Below, piece by piece: positions 50,333 through 60,362 of a stretch of DNA of 64,000 nt. The translations under genes and the position numbers were made by a program. The stretch lies in contig NZ_CP063311.1 of the NCBI RefSeq assembly GCF_015245355.1, forward strand, positions 1,511,217 to 1,575,216, read 5' to 3'. The notes beneath the pieces were generated by a model. That model saw only the letters and a list, made by a program, of their open reading frames with translations. It made no database searches and had not been told where the DNA came from. This DNA is from Anabaenopsis elenkinii CCIBt3563 (GTDB lineage Bacteria > Cyanobacteriota > Cyanobacteriia > Cyanobacteriales > Nostocaceae). Each line of letters opens with the position of its first letter. Position 1 is the first letter of the stretch.

Positions 50333-50597
50333 TAAGGAATTACATCGAGTCTGGAAGCGTTGGCTTGCTGCTTATCGTTATTACTTCAACCAATGTATCA
50401 GTTATCTTCACCATAAGCTAGGTGGACACAAAATTTTTAAATGCCCACATTGCGGAATTCAGGTCTATCGTGATGTGAATGGCGCACGCAATATTTTATT
50501 GCGTGCTTTGCAAGCAACTGCCTTTACCGTGACGCATGATTCTATTGTGCTTTCTGAGGAGTCAGAATTGACGGATGCCGTAGTTAATCTAGTTTAA
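50310..50597 (+). pseudogene. tnpB: Internally deleted TnpB of the IS607 element, 95 codons
   Basis: From TTG at 50310 the frame reads the start of a TnpB (KIRLFPSKELHRVWKRWLAA), then after about 33 codons jumps to its end: FKCPHCGIQVYRDVNGARNI and a C-terminal tail. The RuvC core and half of the zinc ribbon are gone; the last RuvC Asp (RDVNGA) stays. The reading frame survives the deletion, leaving a mini-protein. Confidence 0.75.
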
Positions 50598-50633
50598 TCG
50601 CTTTGATTAGCTTAAAAGTTGCACTAATGGCTC

Positions 50634-53336
50634 ATGAATATGGACTTAATTCTTTGTCACACCACCGCTGATTTCGACGCTTTAGCCGCCGCCGTGGGTC
50701 TGGCCTGTTTATTGCCAGGTAGTAAAATTGTCCTTAGTGGTGGCGCACATCCCCCCGTGAGAGATTTTTTAGCATTGCACCGGGACGAGTATCCTCTGAT
50801 TGAGAGACGTTCAGTCATTCCCGAAAAAATTAGTTCTATCAGAGTTGTTGATACCCAACAGCGCGACCGTCTGGGTAAAGCTGGCGAATGGTTAGAGTTA
50901 CCCAACATAAAAGACATCATAGTTTATGACCATCATCTGAGTCAACAACTAACTATTCCTGCCACAGAATCCCACATTGAAGCAGTGGGAGCCTGTACCA
51001 CCTTAATGGTGGAAGAGTTGCAAAAACAGAAAATTGCCCTCACACCGGCCCAAGCCACAGTCATGGCCTTAGGTATTCATGTAGATACAGGGTCATTAAC
51101 ATTTGACAGTGCTACCCCCAGAGATGCTCTAGCTTTAGCTTGGTTAATGCAACAAGGAGCGAGTGCATCAGTCATTTCCACTTATCTTGACCCGGGTTTA
51201 TCCCCTCAATTACAACAGCTATTAACTACAGCCCTGGAAAACTTAGAATCTTTTGATTTACTGGGATATACCATTGGCTCAGTCATATTAAAAACACAGG
51301 ATTTTGTCCCAGGACTATCCAGTTTAGCTTCACAGTTGATAGAATTAACGGAAATCGATGCCTTACTATTGGCAAACGAATATAGCCCCAAACAAGGCGA
51401 CCTACGTTTAACAATCATTGGCAGATCCCAAATTCCCGGAGTCAATCTCAATCTGTTATTTCAAATATTCGGCGGTGGTGGACATTCTCAAGCTGCATCC
51501 CTGAGTCTGCGCCAAGTAAATACACAAGAAATATTACAACAACTCCTAGAAGGCATCAAAACCTCAATTCCCCATCCTCCCACCGCCAGAGACTTGATGT
51601 CTTCCCCAGTCCGCACCATTCGCCCGGAGACCACAATTTCCGAAGCCCAAAGAATTTTATTACGTTATGGACATTCTGGTTTATCTGTAGTTGATAGCCA
51701 AGGAAAACTAGTAGGAATTATCTCAAGACGAGATATAGATATTGCCCTCCACCACGGATTTAGTCATGCGCCAGTCAAAGGCTACATGACAACTAAAGTT
51801 AAAACTATTACACCAGATACCATCCTGCCACAAATTCAAGACCTAATGGTAACTTATGATATTGGACGGTTACCAGTATTAGAAAACGGCAATTTAGTGG
51901 GAATTGTCACCCGTACCAACCTATTGCGGGAATTACATCAAGCCGAAGCAGAAAACAAATTCCCCATTACCCATTCTAAATTCAAAACTAACTTGAATAC
52001 AGAATTACAAAATCGCCTCGCCCCGCAACTGTGGCGATTACTCACCGTAGCATCTCAAGCAGCAGAAAAACGGGGTTGGCATCTTTACTTAGTAGGTGGT
52101 GCGGTGCGAGACTTACTGTTAGCAGAATCAGCCGCCGGGACATTAATGATTACAGATATAGACCTTGTAGTTGATGGCTTTCACCAAGCAGCAGATGTTG
52201 GCGCTGGTGTAGAACTAGCCAAAGAACTACAGAAAATTTACCCAGGGGCGCGGCTAGAAATTCATGGCGCTTTTCAGACTGCGGCCTTATTGTGGCACAA
52301 AGACCCAGAACTAGACTCATTGTGGATAGATATCGCCACAGCTAGAACAGAATTTTACCCTTATCCAGCCTCAAATCCGGAAGTAGAAGCTAGTTCCATT
52401 CGTCAAGACTTGTATCGCCGTGACTTTACCATTAACTCCCTGGCTGTGCGCCTGACCTCCCCACGTCCTGGGGAATTGATAGATTTCTTTGGTGGTTTAC
52501 TAGACTTACAAGCCAAGCAAATTCGGGTATTACACCCCAACAGCTTTATTGAAGACCCTACCCGGATTTATCGCGGTGTCCGCTTTGCGGTCCGCTTTGG
52601 ATTTGAGATAGAATCCCAAACACAAGAGTTTATCCAGTATGCGATTAATAGTGGGGTTTATGATCGCACAGCCCAAACCAACATCAAAACCCCAGCCTTA
52701 CAAACTCGACTCAAAGCCGAATTAAAATACATCCTGCAAGCGTCCTATTGGAAATCAGCTTTACAAAGGCTCCATGAATTAGGGGCGTTACAGTGTATCC
52801 ATCCTACCCTGAAATTAGATAAAGCACTTTTACAACAATTGCGATTATTAGAAGCCTGTTTAAAACGATTTGGCCCCCAAGATCACCTTATCCCTTGGGG
52901 AATGCGCCTAGAAGGCTTAATTGCCCATTTAGAACCACAATATCGCCTCAAGGTAGCCACAAATCTACACTTACCAGAAGATGGTATTCAACGCCTGCAA
53001 AACTTAGCTAAAGCCCAAACTCAGGTGATAGAACTATTACCAACTTGTGAGCGTCGCAGTCAAATAGTGCAATTGCTCCGACAGTATGATTTACCCATGT
53101 TGATTTTAATTGCTTTGCAAACCCCCCAAACCCTCAGACGGCAGATATGGGATTATTTGCGAACTTTAGCCAATGTCCAGCCTCTACTCAATGGTAATGA
53201 TTTAAAGAAATTAGGCTACAAACCCGGACCCCAATATCGCCAAATGTTAGATGATTTACTGGCTGCTACTGTGGATGGAGTGATTAAAGACACAGCTGAT
53301 GCAGAAAATTTTTTAGCCCAGCATTATCCTCAATAA
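50634..53336 (+). CDS. cca: CCA-adding enzyme with DHH and CBS domains, 900 aa
   Basis: Three parts: a DHH/DHHA1 phosphoesterase-like region (about residues 1-300; VDTQQRD, DHHLS, GIHVDTGSLTFDSATPRD, GGGGHSQAAS), two CBS motifs (about 312-430; ARDLMSSPVRTI, KGYMTTKVKTI), and a polyA-polymerase/tRNA nucleotidyltransferase head (about 475-640; LVGGAVRDLLL, DIDLVVDG, RRDFTINSLAVR, DPTRIYRGVRFAVRFGFEI). It adds or repairs the tRNA 3' CCA end. The fusion is known in cyanobacteria and some other bacteria. It starts 37 bases after the IS607 remnant. Confidence 0.88.
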   Translation: MNMDLILCHTTADFDALAAAVGLACLLPGSKIVLSGGAHPPVRDFLALHRDEYPLIERRSVIPEKISSIRVVDTQQRDRLGKAGEWLELPNIKDIIVYDHHLSQQLTIPATESHIEAVGACTTLMVEELQKQKIALTPAQATVMALGIHVDTGSLTFDSATPRDALALAWLMQQGASASVISTYLDPGLSPQLQQLLTTALENLESFDLLGYTIGSVILKTQDFVPGLSSLASQLIELTEIDALLLANEYSPKQGDLRLTIIGRSQIPGVNLNLLFQIFGGGGHSQAASLSLRQVNTQEILQQLLEGIKTSIPHPPTARDLMSSPVRTIRPETTISEAQRILLRYGHSGLSVVDSQGKLVGIISRRDIDIALHHGFSHAPVKGYMTTKVKTITPDTILPQIQDLMVTYDIGRLPVLENGNLVGIVTRTNLLRELHQAEAENKFPITHSKFKTNLNTELQNRLAPQLWRLLTVASQAAEKRGWHLYLVGGAVRDLLLAESAAGTLMITDIDLVVDGFHQAADVGAGVELAKELQKIYPGARLEIHGAFQTAALLWHKDPELDSLWIDIATARTEFYPYPASNPEVEASSIRQDLYRRDFTINSLAVRLTSPRPGELIDFFGGLLDLQAKQIRVLHPNSFIEDPTRIYRGVRFAVRFGFEIESQTQEFIQYAINSGVYDRTAQTNIKTPALQTRLKAELKYILQASYWKSALQRLHELGALQCIHPTLKLDKALLQQLRLLEACLKRFGPQDHLIPWGMRLEGLIAHLEPQYRLKVATNLHLPEDGIQRLQNLAKAQTQVIELLPTCERRSQIVQLLRQYDLPMLILIALQTPQTLRRQIWDYLRTLANVQPLLNGNDLKKLGYKPGPQYRQMLDDLLAATVDGVIKDTADAENFLAQHYPQ

Positions 53337-53430
53337 ATGTCTTGATTTTCAAATTTCTCGCTATTTAACAGAAGCACTAAAGCAGAGAGGCAAGTTATAA
53401 TTTTCTTGCGGAGCAACGTAACAAAAATTT

Positions 53431-53748
53431 ATGAATAATCCTCTTGTACAAGCCTTTTTTGTAGGCAGAGCTGTGGCAGAAGTAATTAATGAGCGCCTAG
53501 AGGTGTCTATAACCGACGCCTTGAGCGATTTGGGCAAATTGGAAGCCGAACTCACACAGCAAATGCGTCAGTTCACACAAGAAGTCCTAGAACGGGCAAA
53601 CCGGGCGGCTGAAGCTGCTGGGGAAGGTGTCCCTGGAGGGTCTTCTAGTGCTGATACTGAGGACGTGCAAGCCACCATTGATGAACTCAGGGCGGAAATT
53701 GCCCTCTTGCGTAATGAATTACAACGTTATCGCAGTAGTTCTGTATAA
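53431..53748 (+). CDS. Conserved cyanobacterial protein (DUF6825-like), 105 aa
   Basis: Begins MNNPLVQAFFVGRAVAEVINERLE and continues as a long coiled coil (TQQMRQFTQEVLERANRAAE) with a second heptad stretch at the end. Matches a small conserved family of cyanobacteria and plastids; role unclear to me. It precedes the UbiB-type kinase. Confidence 0.65.
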   Translation: MNNPLVQAFFVGRAVAEVINERLEVSITDALSDLGKLEAELTQQMRQFTQEVLERANRAAEAAGEGVPGGSSSADTEDVQATIDELRAEIALLRNELQRYRSSSV

Positions 53749-53805
53749 ATTTCCTCATGAGTCATAATTACATGGCACTGGCCTGTCAATATTTCAGGAT
53801 TCAGT

Positions 53806-55542
53806 GTGTCTTTTCATTCAGGTGATTTGGTTAACAACCAACGGTACAGAAAAAATATGGAAACAGGTTATTCAGATCAGGCATACCGTTGGAATCGGGA
53901 AAATTACTCCAGTAGACGGCGCTTTGTAGACATTTGGTCTTTTGTCTTGACCTTAATGTTCAAACTTTGGCGGTATAATAAATCTTGGAGTTACCCCGGC
54001 GGTGTCACTGAGGACAAGCAAGCTGCAAGACGCAAGGCCCAAGCGGTCTGGATTCGTAATACCCTGTTGGACTTAGGGCCGACTTTTATTAAAGTCGGGC
54101 AGTTATTTTCTACCCGTGCTGATATATTCCCCAGTGAATATGTAGAAGAGTTGGCTAAGTTACAGGACAAAGTACCCGCATTTAGTTATGAGCAAGTAGA
54201 AAAAACCATTGAGCAAGAATTAGGTAAGAAAATTCCGGAATTATTCGTGAATTTTGAACCGGTTCCCCTGGCGGCTGCTAGTTTAGGTCAAGTGCACAAA
54301 GCTAGACTGCACACTGGGGAAGAGGTGGTGGTGAAAGTACAGCGCCCTGGACTCAAGAAGTTATTTGAAATCGATTTACAAATTCTCAAGGGTATTACCC
54401 GCTACTTCCAAAACCATCCCAGATGGGGACGAGGGCGAGACTGGCTGGGGATTTACGATGAGTGTTGTCGTATTCTTTGGGAAGAAATTGATTATCTCAA
54501 TGAGGGTCGCAATGCTGATACTTTTCGTCGCAACTTCCGCGACTATAAATGGGTAAAAGTCCCTAGGGTCTATTGGCGTTATGCTTCACCTAGAGTTTTG
54601 ACTTTAGAATATGCCCCCGGTATTAAAATTAGCCAATATGAGGCTTTAGAAGCTGCGGGTTTAGATCGCAAGGTGCTAGCACGTCAAGGTGCTCAGGCAT
54701 ACTTATTACAATTGCTTAATAACGGCTTTTTCCATGCTGATCCTCACCCCGGGAATATTGCGGTGAGTCCTAATGGCGATTTAATTTTCTACGACTTCGG
54801 CATGATGGGACAAATTAAGTCTAATGTGCGTGAAGGATTGATGGAAACCCTGTTTGGGATCGCTCAAAAAGATGGCGATCGCGTGGTTCAATCTCTGATA
54901 GATCTAGGAGCGATCGCACCGACTGATGATATGGGGCCAGTACGGCGATCTGTTCAATATATGTTGGACAATTTCATGGATCAACCCTTTGAAAATCAAT
55001 CAGTGTCCGCCATCAGTGACGACCTGTATGAAATAGCCTATAATCAGCCATTTAGATTTCCCGCCACCTTCACCTTTGTCATGCGGGCCTTTTCTACCCT
55101 CGAGGGGGTAGGTAAAGGCTTAGATCCAGAGTTTAACTTTATGGAAGTTGCCCAACCATACGCCATGCAACTAATCACAAATATGAATGGTTCTGATAAT
55201 AACAGCTTTATCAATGAGTTAAGTCGTCAAGCCGTGCAAGTTAGTAGCACTGCGTTGGGGCTACCCCGGAGATTAGAGGATACACTGGAAAAATTAGAAC
55301 GCGGAGATATGCGTGTGCGTGTGCGTTCTATTGAAACCGAACGTCTGCTAAGAAGACAGAGTAATATTCAATTATGCACAACGTACGCTTTAATCATCAG
55401 TGGATTCACCCTTTCGGCTACAATTCTATTAGTTAATCGTTATGTATGGCCGGCGGTGCTAGCTGGTTTGATTGCTGCCGCAGTCTCAGTTATAATGATT
55501 CGCCTGCTGTCACGCCTCGACCGTTATGACCGGACATATTAA
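53806..55542 (+). CDS. ABC1/AarF/UbiB-family kinase-like protein, 578 aa
   Basis: The KVGQLFSTRADIFP (KxGQ) motif, AAASLGQVHKA, NGFFHADPHPGNIA and DFGMMG define the UbiB/ABC1 atypical kinase family, which supports quinone and prenyl-lipid metabolism. Two hydrophobic segments end the protein (about residues 525-570). The start is GTG 53806 with AGGA six bases upstream; ATG 53857 is an alternative. The next gene begins right after its stop. Confidence 0.88.
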   Translation: MSFHSGDLVNNQRYRKNMETGYSDQAYRWNRENYSSRRRFVDIWSFVLTLMFKLWRYNKSWSYPGGVTEDKQAARRKAQAVWIRNTLLDLGPTFIKVGQLFSTRADIFPSEYVEELAKLQDKVPAFSYEQVEKTIEQELGKKIPELFVNFEPVPLAAASLGQVHKARLHTGEEVVVKVQRPGLKKLFEIDLQILKGITRYFQNHPRWGRGRDWLGIYDECCRILWEEIDYLNEGRNADTFRRNFRDYKWVKVPRVYWRYASPRVLTLEYAPGIKISQYEALEAAGLDRKVLARQGAQAYLLQLLNNGFFHADPHPGNIAVSPNGDLIFYDFGMMGQIKSNVREGLMETLFGIAQKDGDRVVQSLIDLGAIAPTDDMGPVRRSVQYMLDNFMDQPFENQSVSAISDDLYEIAYNQPFRFPATFTFVMRAFSTLEGVGKGLDPEFNFMEVAQPYAMQLITNMNGSDNNSFINELSRQAVQVSSTALGLPRRLEDTLEKLERGDMRVRVRSIETERLLRRQSNIQLCTTYALIISGFTLSATILLVNRYVWPAVLAGLIAAAVSVIMIRLLSRLDRYDRTY

Positions 55543-55554
55543 TTGCTCTCAAAA

Positions 55555-56283
55555 ATGATGAAACTTAACTTCACAGGTTCTAGTGATCCGGGACTTGTTC
55601 GTTCTAGTAACCAAGATGCTTTCTATATCGACCCTGATGGGCGATTTTTTATTGTTGCTGATGGTATGGGGGGACACGCTGGCGGTGAGCAAGCCAGTTA
55701 CATCGCCACAGAGGAAATTACAGCGTTTTTACTCTCCCAATGGGATAGCGATCAACCTACCCCCCAATTATTAGAAAATGCCATAGCCCAAGCAAATCAA
55801 GCTATCTTAGAGGATCAGCAACGCCATCCTGAACGCTCTGATATGGGTACTACAGTGGTGGCGGTGATTTTTCGCCCCTCAGATTCCCCTTGGTGCGGTC
55901 ACGTTGGTGATTCCAGGTTATATCGGTTTCGGGAGTCCCAATTACAACAGGTGACGGAAGACCATACATGGGTTGCTCGGGCTATTAAGTTCGGTGACAT
56001 TACTGAAGAAGAAGCCCGCAGTCACCCCTATCGCCATGTATTATCTCGTTGTTTGGGCAGAAAGGACCTGCATCAAGTTGATGTCCAACCTCTAGATGTG
56101 AAATTGGGCGATCGCTTGTTAATATGTAGCGATGGACTCACCGAAGAACTGAATAATCAGCAAATTGCGGCCCACCTGCGGGACTGCTCCCCATTAGAAA
56201 CAGCTTCTGAGCAGCTGATTATAGCCGCTAAAGACCAGGGTGGACATGATAATATTACAGTTGTTATGGTGTCTGTAGAATAG
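55555..56283 (+). CDS. PP2C-type Ser/Thr protein phosphatase, 242 aa
   Basis: Complete PPM phosphatase: SDPGLVRSSNQDAFY, DGMGGHAGGE, GHVGDSRLYRFRE, CSDGLTEEL and GGHDNITVV provide the metal-binding Asp residues. No extra domains. I chose ATG 55555; the frame extends to TTG 55543. Probably cotranscribed with the UbiB gene (12 bases apart). Confidence 0.9.
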   Translation: MMKLNFTGSSDPGLVRSSNQDAFYIDPDGRFFIVADGMGGHAGGEQASYIATEEITAFLLSQWDSDQPTPQLLENAIAQANQAILEDQQRHPERSDMGTTVVAVIFRPSDSPWCGHVGDSRLYRFRESQLQQVTEDHTWVARAIKFGDITEEEARSHPYRHVLSRCLGRKDLHQVDVQPLDVKLGDRLLICSDGLTEELNNQQIAAHLRDCSPLETASEQLIIAAKDQGGHDNITVVMVSVE

Positions 56284-56883
56284 TTCATAGGGGCAATTTT
56301 GGATTTTCCTCACCCCAAATGACTGAAAATCCTCAATTGCTGTTATCTTCCCTGTTAACTACCCCAGAGGAAGTATTTGCCTTCGCTAAATAACATCTGT
56401 ATTACTATTTTTCGGTTTTTTTCCCACTTTCCAAGAAATTTGTTCAGTCTGAGCATTTTTCCGCTTGACAAATTGATAAAAGTATTTTTAACCTCCAAAT
56501 CTACCTTTTGGGGGTTGTGATTAAACCAGGTTAATTTACTTGTTGCACATAATCATATATGGGGAATATAATTCACAGTTAATAACTTAAGGTTTCCTAC
56601 TCCTCTATCAGCAGATAATCACAGGAGACCCACGGCGGATGGTTCTCAAAACCCATGATCTGCCCTGGTTGGCTTTAGTCAACCTAAGTTATACATCTCC
56701 TAGCCTCAATCTCAGATATCAAAATACAAACCTTACCCATCAGGATGTGGGCAATTCTGCAAATAATTGTTATCTTTCTTAATACAGAGTTACCAATGGA
56801 CTACCTGTAATCATTACAGATTACACCATTACTGCTTCTGTAATTGAGATTCATTTTACCCGTTGTCTTTCTCGGAGTTTAAT
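56284..56883. other. Long leader region upstream of nblA
   Basis: 600 bases without a gene. It contains the perfect palindrome TGTAATCATTACA at about 56807-56819 and further TGTAAT copies towards the start codon. I see no clear NtcA box with standard spacing. It probably holds the promoter and a long 5' UTR of nblA. Confidence 0.5.
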
Positions 56884-57081
56884 ATGAACCAACCCATCCA
56901 ACTATCTTTGGAACAGCAATTCAGCATCCGCTCTTTTGCCACCCAAGTACAGTACATGAGCCCAGACCAAGCTAAAGATTTTCTGGTCAAGCTTTATGAG
57001 CAGATGATGGTGCGGGAAGCAACTTACCAAGAGTTGCTCAAGCACCAGTGGGGCTTAGATTCCGGTTCCACTATGGCATAG
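56884..57081 (+). CDS. nblA: Phycobilisome degradation protein NblA, 65 aa
   Basis: LSLEQQFSIRSFATQVQYMS and AKDFLVKLYEQMMVREATYQ are the NblA helices that bind phycobiliproteins and lead them to Clp-dependent breakdown during nitrogen starvation. Start at ATG 56884, with GGAG upstream; a longer frame from 56863 is unlikely. Confidence 0.93.
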   Translation: MNQPIQLSLEQQFSIRSFATQVQYMSPDQAKDFLVKLYEQMMVREATYQELLKHQWGLDSGSTMA

Positions 57082-57538
57082 AGTAGTTGATGTTTGTGTC
57101 GCAGTGGGCGACCTCCTTCTCTTGCTCAGTTCCAAGAAGGGAAAGAGCTGGGGATGATGGGGCGTCAACTTCAACAAACTACCTCATACTCTACTCAGGA
57201 ATAGTATACCTTTACCAATATCAACTTCAGCCTGAAAAAATAAATTAATTTAACTTTTGCTTACCTACTGAGTGCCAATGCGTAATATTTTACGTATGGG
57301 AAAAGCAGCCATCACCTATAGATAACGCCAATATTCCATACAAACATTAGCACCAACTGCCTGACTGGCATAGGTACAAACAAAAGTCAAGGTAATTTAT
57401 TTACTGTTTGTATGCCTAGGCGTAACAACCCGGCGGTTACTGATTTTTTGACCTAATTGTTAAACCAGTTTTTCTCAATGTCAATCATTCCAATCATACT
57501 TTTTATTAATCAACCTGACAACTAAATATAGATTCTCC
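57082..57538. other. Intergenic region between convergent nblA and anmK
   Basis: 457 bases. A CCTAGGCG sequence lies near 57414. No gene, tRNA or clear terminator seen. Confidence 0.5.
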
Positions 57539-58732
57539 TTAACAAAGTTTTACATTGGGGGGAAAATGAATTTCGCCCAAGAGTATTTCGCCAGGGGCGC
57601 CAGTAGCAGATGGTAAGTTACCGGGAAGCCCCAGCTGTCGCCAGTAGGCTAAAACAGCAAAAGCGATCGCTTCTTTAAAATCAGCATTCAAGCCCACCTG
57701 ATCCGTAGTCAAGACCGAAACTGATGGCAATAATAACTGTAACCTTTGTTTTAAATACAGATTGCGACTACCTCCACCACACAATAATACCTGCTGGGGC
57801 ATTTGGGGTAAAAAACTCCGATAACTGTGAGCAATAGACCCAACAGTAAGTTCTGTGAGTGTCGCCAGTAAATCAGCTGGATTGAGTTGGTAGGGTGCTG
57901 CATCTTTTAAACACTGCTGTAAATATGCCACACCAAACAGCTCGCGCCCCGTAGACTTAGGCGGGGGTAGATGAAAATAATCTTGCTGTAGCCATTGTTC
58001 TACCAATGAGTAGCAAGGAACACCACTAGCCGCCCAATTGCCATTTTCATCATAGGACTGACCACCATCAGTTAAATATTCTACCGCCAAATCCAATAAA
58101 CTATTTCCCGGACCGGTATCCCAAGCCCGAATTTGGGAAAGCCAATGATCACCACGGGTAGGAATGTAAGTTACATTACCAATTCCACCAATATTTTGAA
58201 TACAACGGACTTGATCTGAATCACTGAGTAAAAAAGCATCAACTCTGGGTACAAGAGGCGCACCATGACCACCAACATTAATATCCGCGATGCGAAAGTT
58301 ACTCACAGTGGTAATTCCCGTGAGATGGGCAATTAAAGCACCTCGACCTAATTGCATACTGTAACCTAAAGCAATGTTGGGTGCATCTGTGTGTGCTGGT
58401 CGATGGTAAACAGTTTGACCGTGGGAACCAATTAAACTAGCGGGTTGGTAACCAATTTGAATATTTTTAGCAGCTGCAGCAAAAGCAGATGCGATCGCAT
58501 CGTCTATTGCTGCTAATTCTGCCATAGAAATGGCAACACCCGCCCCCACGGCTAAGATTTTTTCTCTTAACTCAGCTGTGTAGGGATATGTTTGACCGGC
58601 GATTAAACCAACCTGCAAATCTAAATCACTACCAGAAATCTCCACCAAAGCAGCATCTATACCATCGACGGAAGTACCGCTAATTAAACCGATCACACGA
58701 GTAGGTACAGTCACTGTTTTAGTTGGATGCAT
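57539..58732 (-). CDS. anmK: Anhydro-N-acetylmuramic acid kinase, 397 aa
   Basis: Recycles cell-wall sugar by phosphorylating and opening 1,6-anhydro-MurNAc. Motifs: [17 protein letters not shown] at the N-terminus, [29 protein letters not shown] and LLCGGGSRN. Full length. Confidence 0.92.
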   Translation of the reverse strand: MHPTKTVTVPTRVIGLISGTSVDGIDAALVEISGSDLDLQVGLIAGQTYPYTAELREKILAVGAGVAISMAELAAIDDAIASAFAAAAKNIQIGYQPASLIGSHGQTVYHRPAHTDAPNIALGYSMQLGRGALIAHLTGITTVSNFRIADINVGGHGAPLVPRVDAFLLSDSDQVRCIQNIGGIGNVTYIPTRGDHWLSQIRAWDTGPGNSLLDLAVEYLTDGGQSYDENGNWAASGVPCYSLVEQWLQQDYFHLPPPKSTGRELFGVAYLQQCLKDAAPYQLNPADLLATLTELTVGSIAHSYRSFLPQMPQQVLLCGGGSRNLYLKQRLQLLLPSVSVLTTDQVGLNADFKEAIAFAVLAYWRQLGLPGNLPSATGAPGEILLGEIHFPPNVKLC

Positions 58733-58890
58733 TGGGGAGGATTCTGTTATAAATAGTAAAGATGTACTTAATTTATACTACTTTTTCCGAGTGCTGCTGA
58801 GTGAAAATGTGAATTGAGTTTCACGCCTAGGCGCAAAGGCGTCAAGGTTCAGATTAGGATAAAAAGTAGAATCAATTAGCCTTTCTCCCA

Positions 58891-60348
58891 ATGAATCTAG
58901 CTGAAACGCCCCATCAGGAAAATTCTCACAATCCTTTTCTCACCCTCAACTACGAACCAGCATTAGAATCTTTGGGTGATGACTACTACGACGAGGTAAT
59001 AGCAGCAGATTTTCCCCAACATATTTTACGCTGGCGCAATGATTCGGTGCTCCCACTGTTAGGGTTAGACCCCCAAAAGGTTACAGACGAAAATTTTATT
59101 AACGCCTTTGGTAAATTCCAGGAGCGCAAACCATTATTAGCATTACGTTACCACGGTTATCAGTTTGGTACATATAACCCTGACCTAGGTGACGGTAGAG
59201 GCTTTCTCTATGGACAAGTCCGCGGAACTGATGGCCAGTTATACGACTTTGGTACTAAAGGTTCTGGTAAAACACCCTACTCTCGTGGTGGTGATGGAAT
59301 GCTGACACTTAAAGGCGGAGTCCGAGAAGTTTTAGCAGCAGAAGCATTACACCAATTAGGAGTACGTACCTCTCGCTGTTTGACCATGATTGAAACTGGT
59401 TTATCTCTGTGGCGGGGTGATGAACCTTCACCTACACGCTCATCTGTCATGGTCAGAGTTAACAGTTCCCATATTCGATTTGGTACTTTTGAACGTTTGC
59501 GTTATTTGCAACGACCAGATTTAACTCAGAAGCTTTTAGACCATGTAATTCAGTATTATTACCCCCATTTACAGCCCGAACCCGATCAATATGTTTTATT
59601 TTATGCCGAACTAGTCAAACGGGTGGCGCAACTAGTAGCTCAGTGGATGGCGGCTGGCTTTTGTCATGCAGTCCTCAATACTGACAATATGTCAATTACA
59701 GGAGAAAGCTTTGACTATGGCCCTTATGCTTTCATTCCTACTTATGACCCATACTTTACAGCCGCCTATTTCGACTACTATAGACGCTATTGTTATAGTC
59801 ATCAACCCAGTATTTGTCAATTGAATTTAGAACTGCTTCAGGAACCATTACAAGGAATAATTGACAAAAGGGAAATGGATTCAGCCCTAGGAAAATTCCA
59901 TAGGTATTATCAAGCTGAATACCGCTCTTTGATGTTGAAAAAGTTGGGTTTTGAGCAGTTAGATTTACCAGCAGCAAATGAACTCTTAAATTTAACAATT
60001 GAATTCTTGCAACATAGCCAAGTTGGTTATCACCAATTTTTCTGGGAAATAACCCGGACTTTTACCGCTAAATGGCGAGATGAGCCAGAGATGGTTATGA
60101 ATGGTGCGGATGTGATCCCGACATCAGGTGCATCTAGTATTTTTGAGAATTGGTGCTTAGTATATCATCAAATTCTCAATTCTCTTGACCGGGAATACAT
60201 GGATGTAATTGCCCAAACCCTAGTTAATCATAATCCCCAAACGGCTTTATTAAGGCCAGTGATTGAATCAGTTTGGGAACCTATCGCTCAAGAAGATAAT
60301 TGGCAACCTTTTAATGATTTGTTGCAAAAAATTCAATCAAAAGATTAG
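58891..60348 (+). CDS. selO: Protein adenylyltransferase SelO (YdiU/UPF0061), 485 aa
   Basis: A pseudokinase fold that transfers AMP to proteins. Motifs: [54 protein letters not shown] and DYGPYAF. The C-terminal Cys/Sec motif of some family members is not present. Function in cyanobacteria is likely stress related. Confidence 0.9.
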   Translation: MNLAETPHQENSHNPFLTLNYEPALESLGDDYYDEVIAADFPQHILRWRNDSVLPLLGLDPQKVTDENFINAFGKFQERKPLLALRYHGYQFGTYNPDLGDGRGFLYGQVRGTDGQLYDFGTKGSGKTPYSRGGDGMLTLKGGVREVLAAEALHQLGVRTSRCLTMIETGLSLWRGDEPSPTRSSVMVRVNSSHIRFGTFERLRYLQRPDLTQKLLDHVIQYYYPHLQPEPDQYVLFYAELVKRVAQLVAQWMAAGFCHAVLNTDNMSITGESFDYGPYAFIPTYDPYFTAAYFDYYRRYCYSHQPSICQLNLELLQEPLQGIIDKREMDSALGKFHRYYQAEYRSLMLKKLGFEQLDLPAANELLNLTIEFLQHSQVGYHQFFWEITRTFTAKWRDEPEMVMNGADVIPTSGASSIFENWCLVYHQILNSLDREYMDVIAQTLVNHNPQTALLRPVIESVWEPIAQEDNWQPFNDLLQKIQSKD

Positions 60349-60362
60349 TCAAATCACACTAC

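Noticed and set aside
56760..56883. Standard NtcA box upstream of nblA
   Set aside because: No GTA-N8-TAC with correct spacing was found; only a shorter palindrome.
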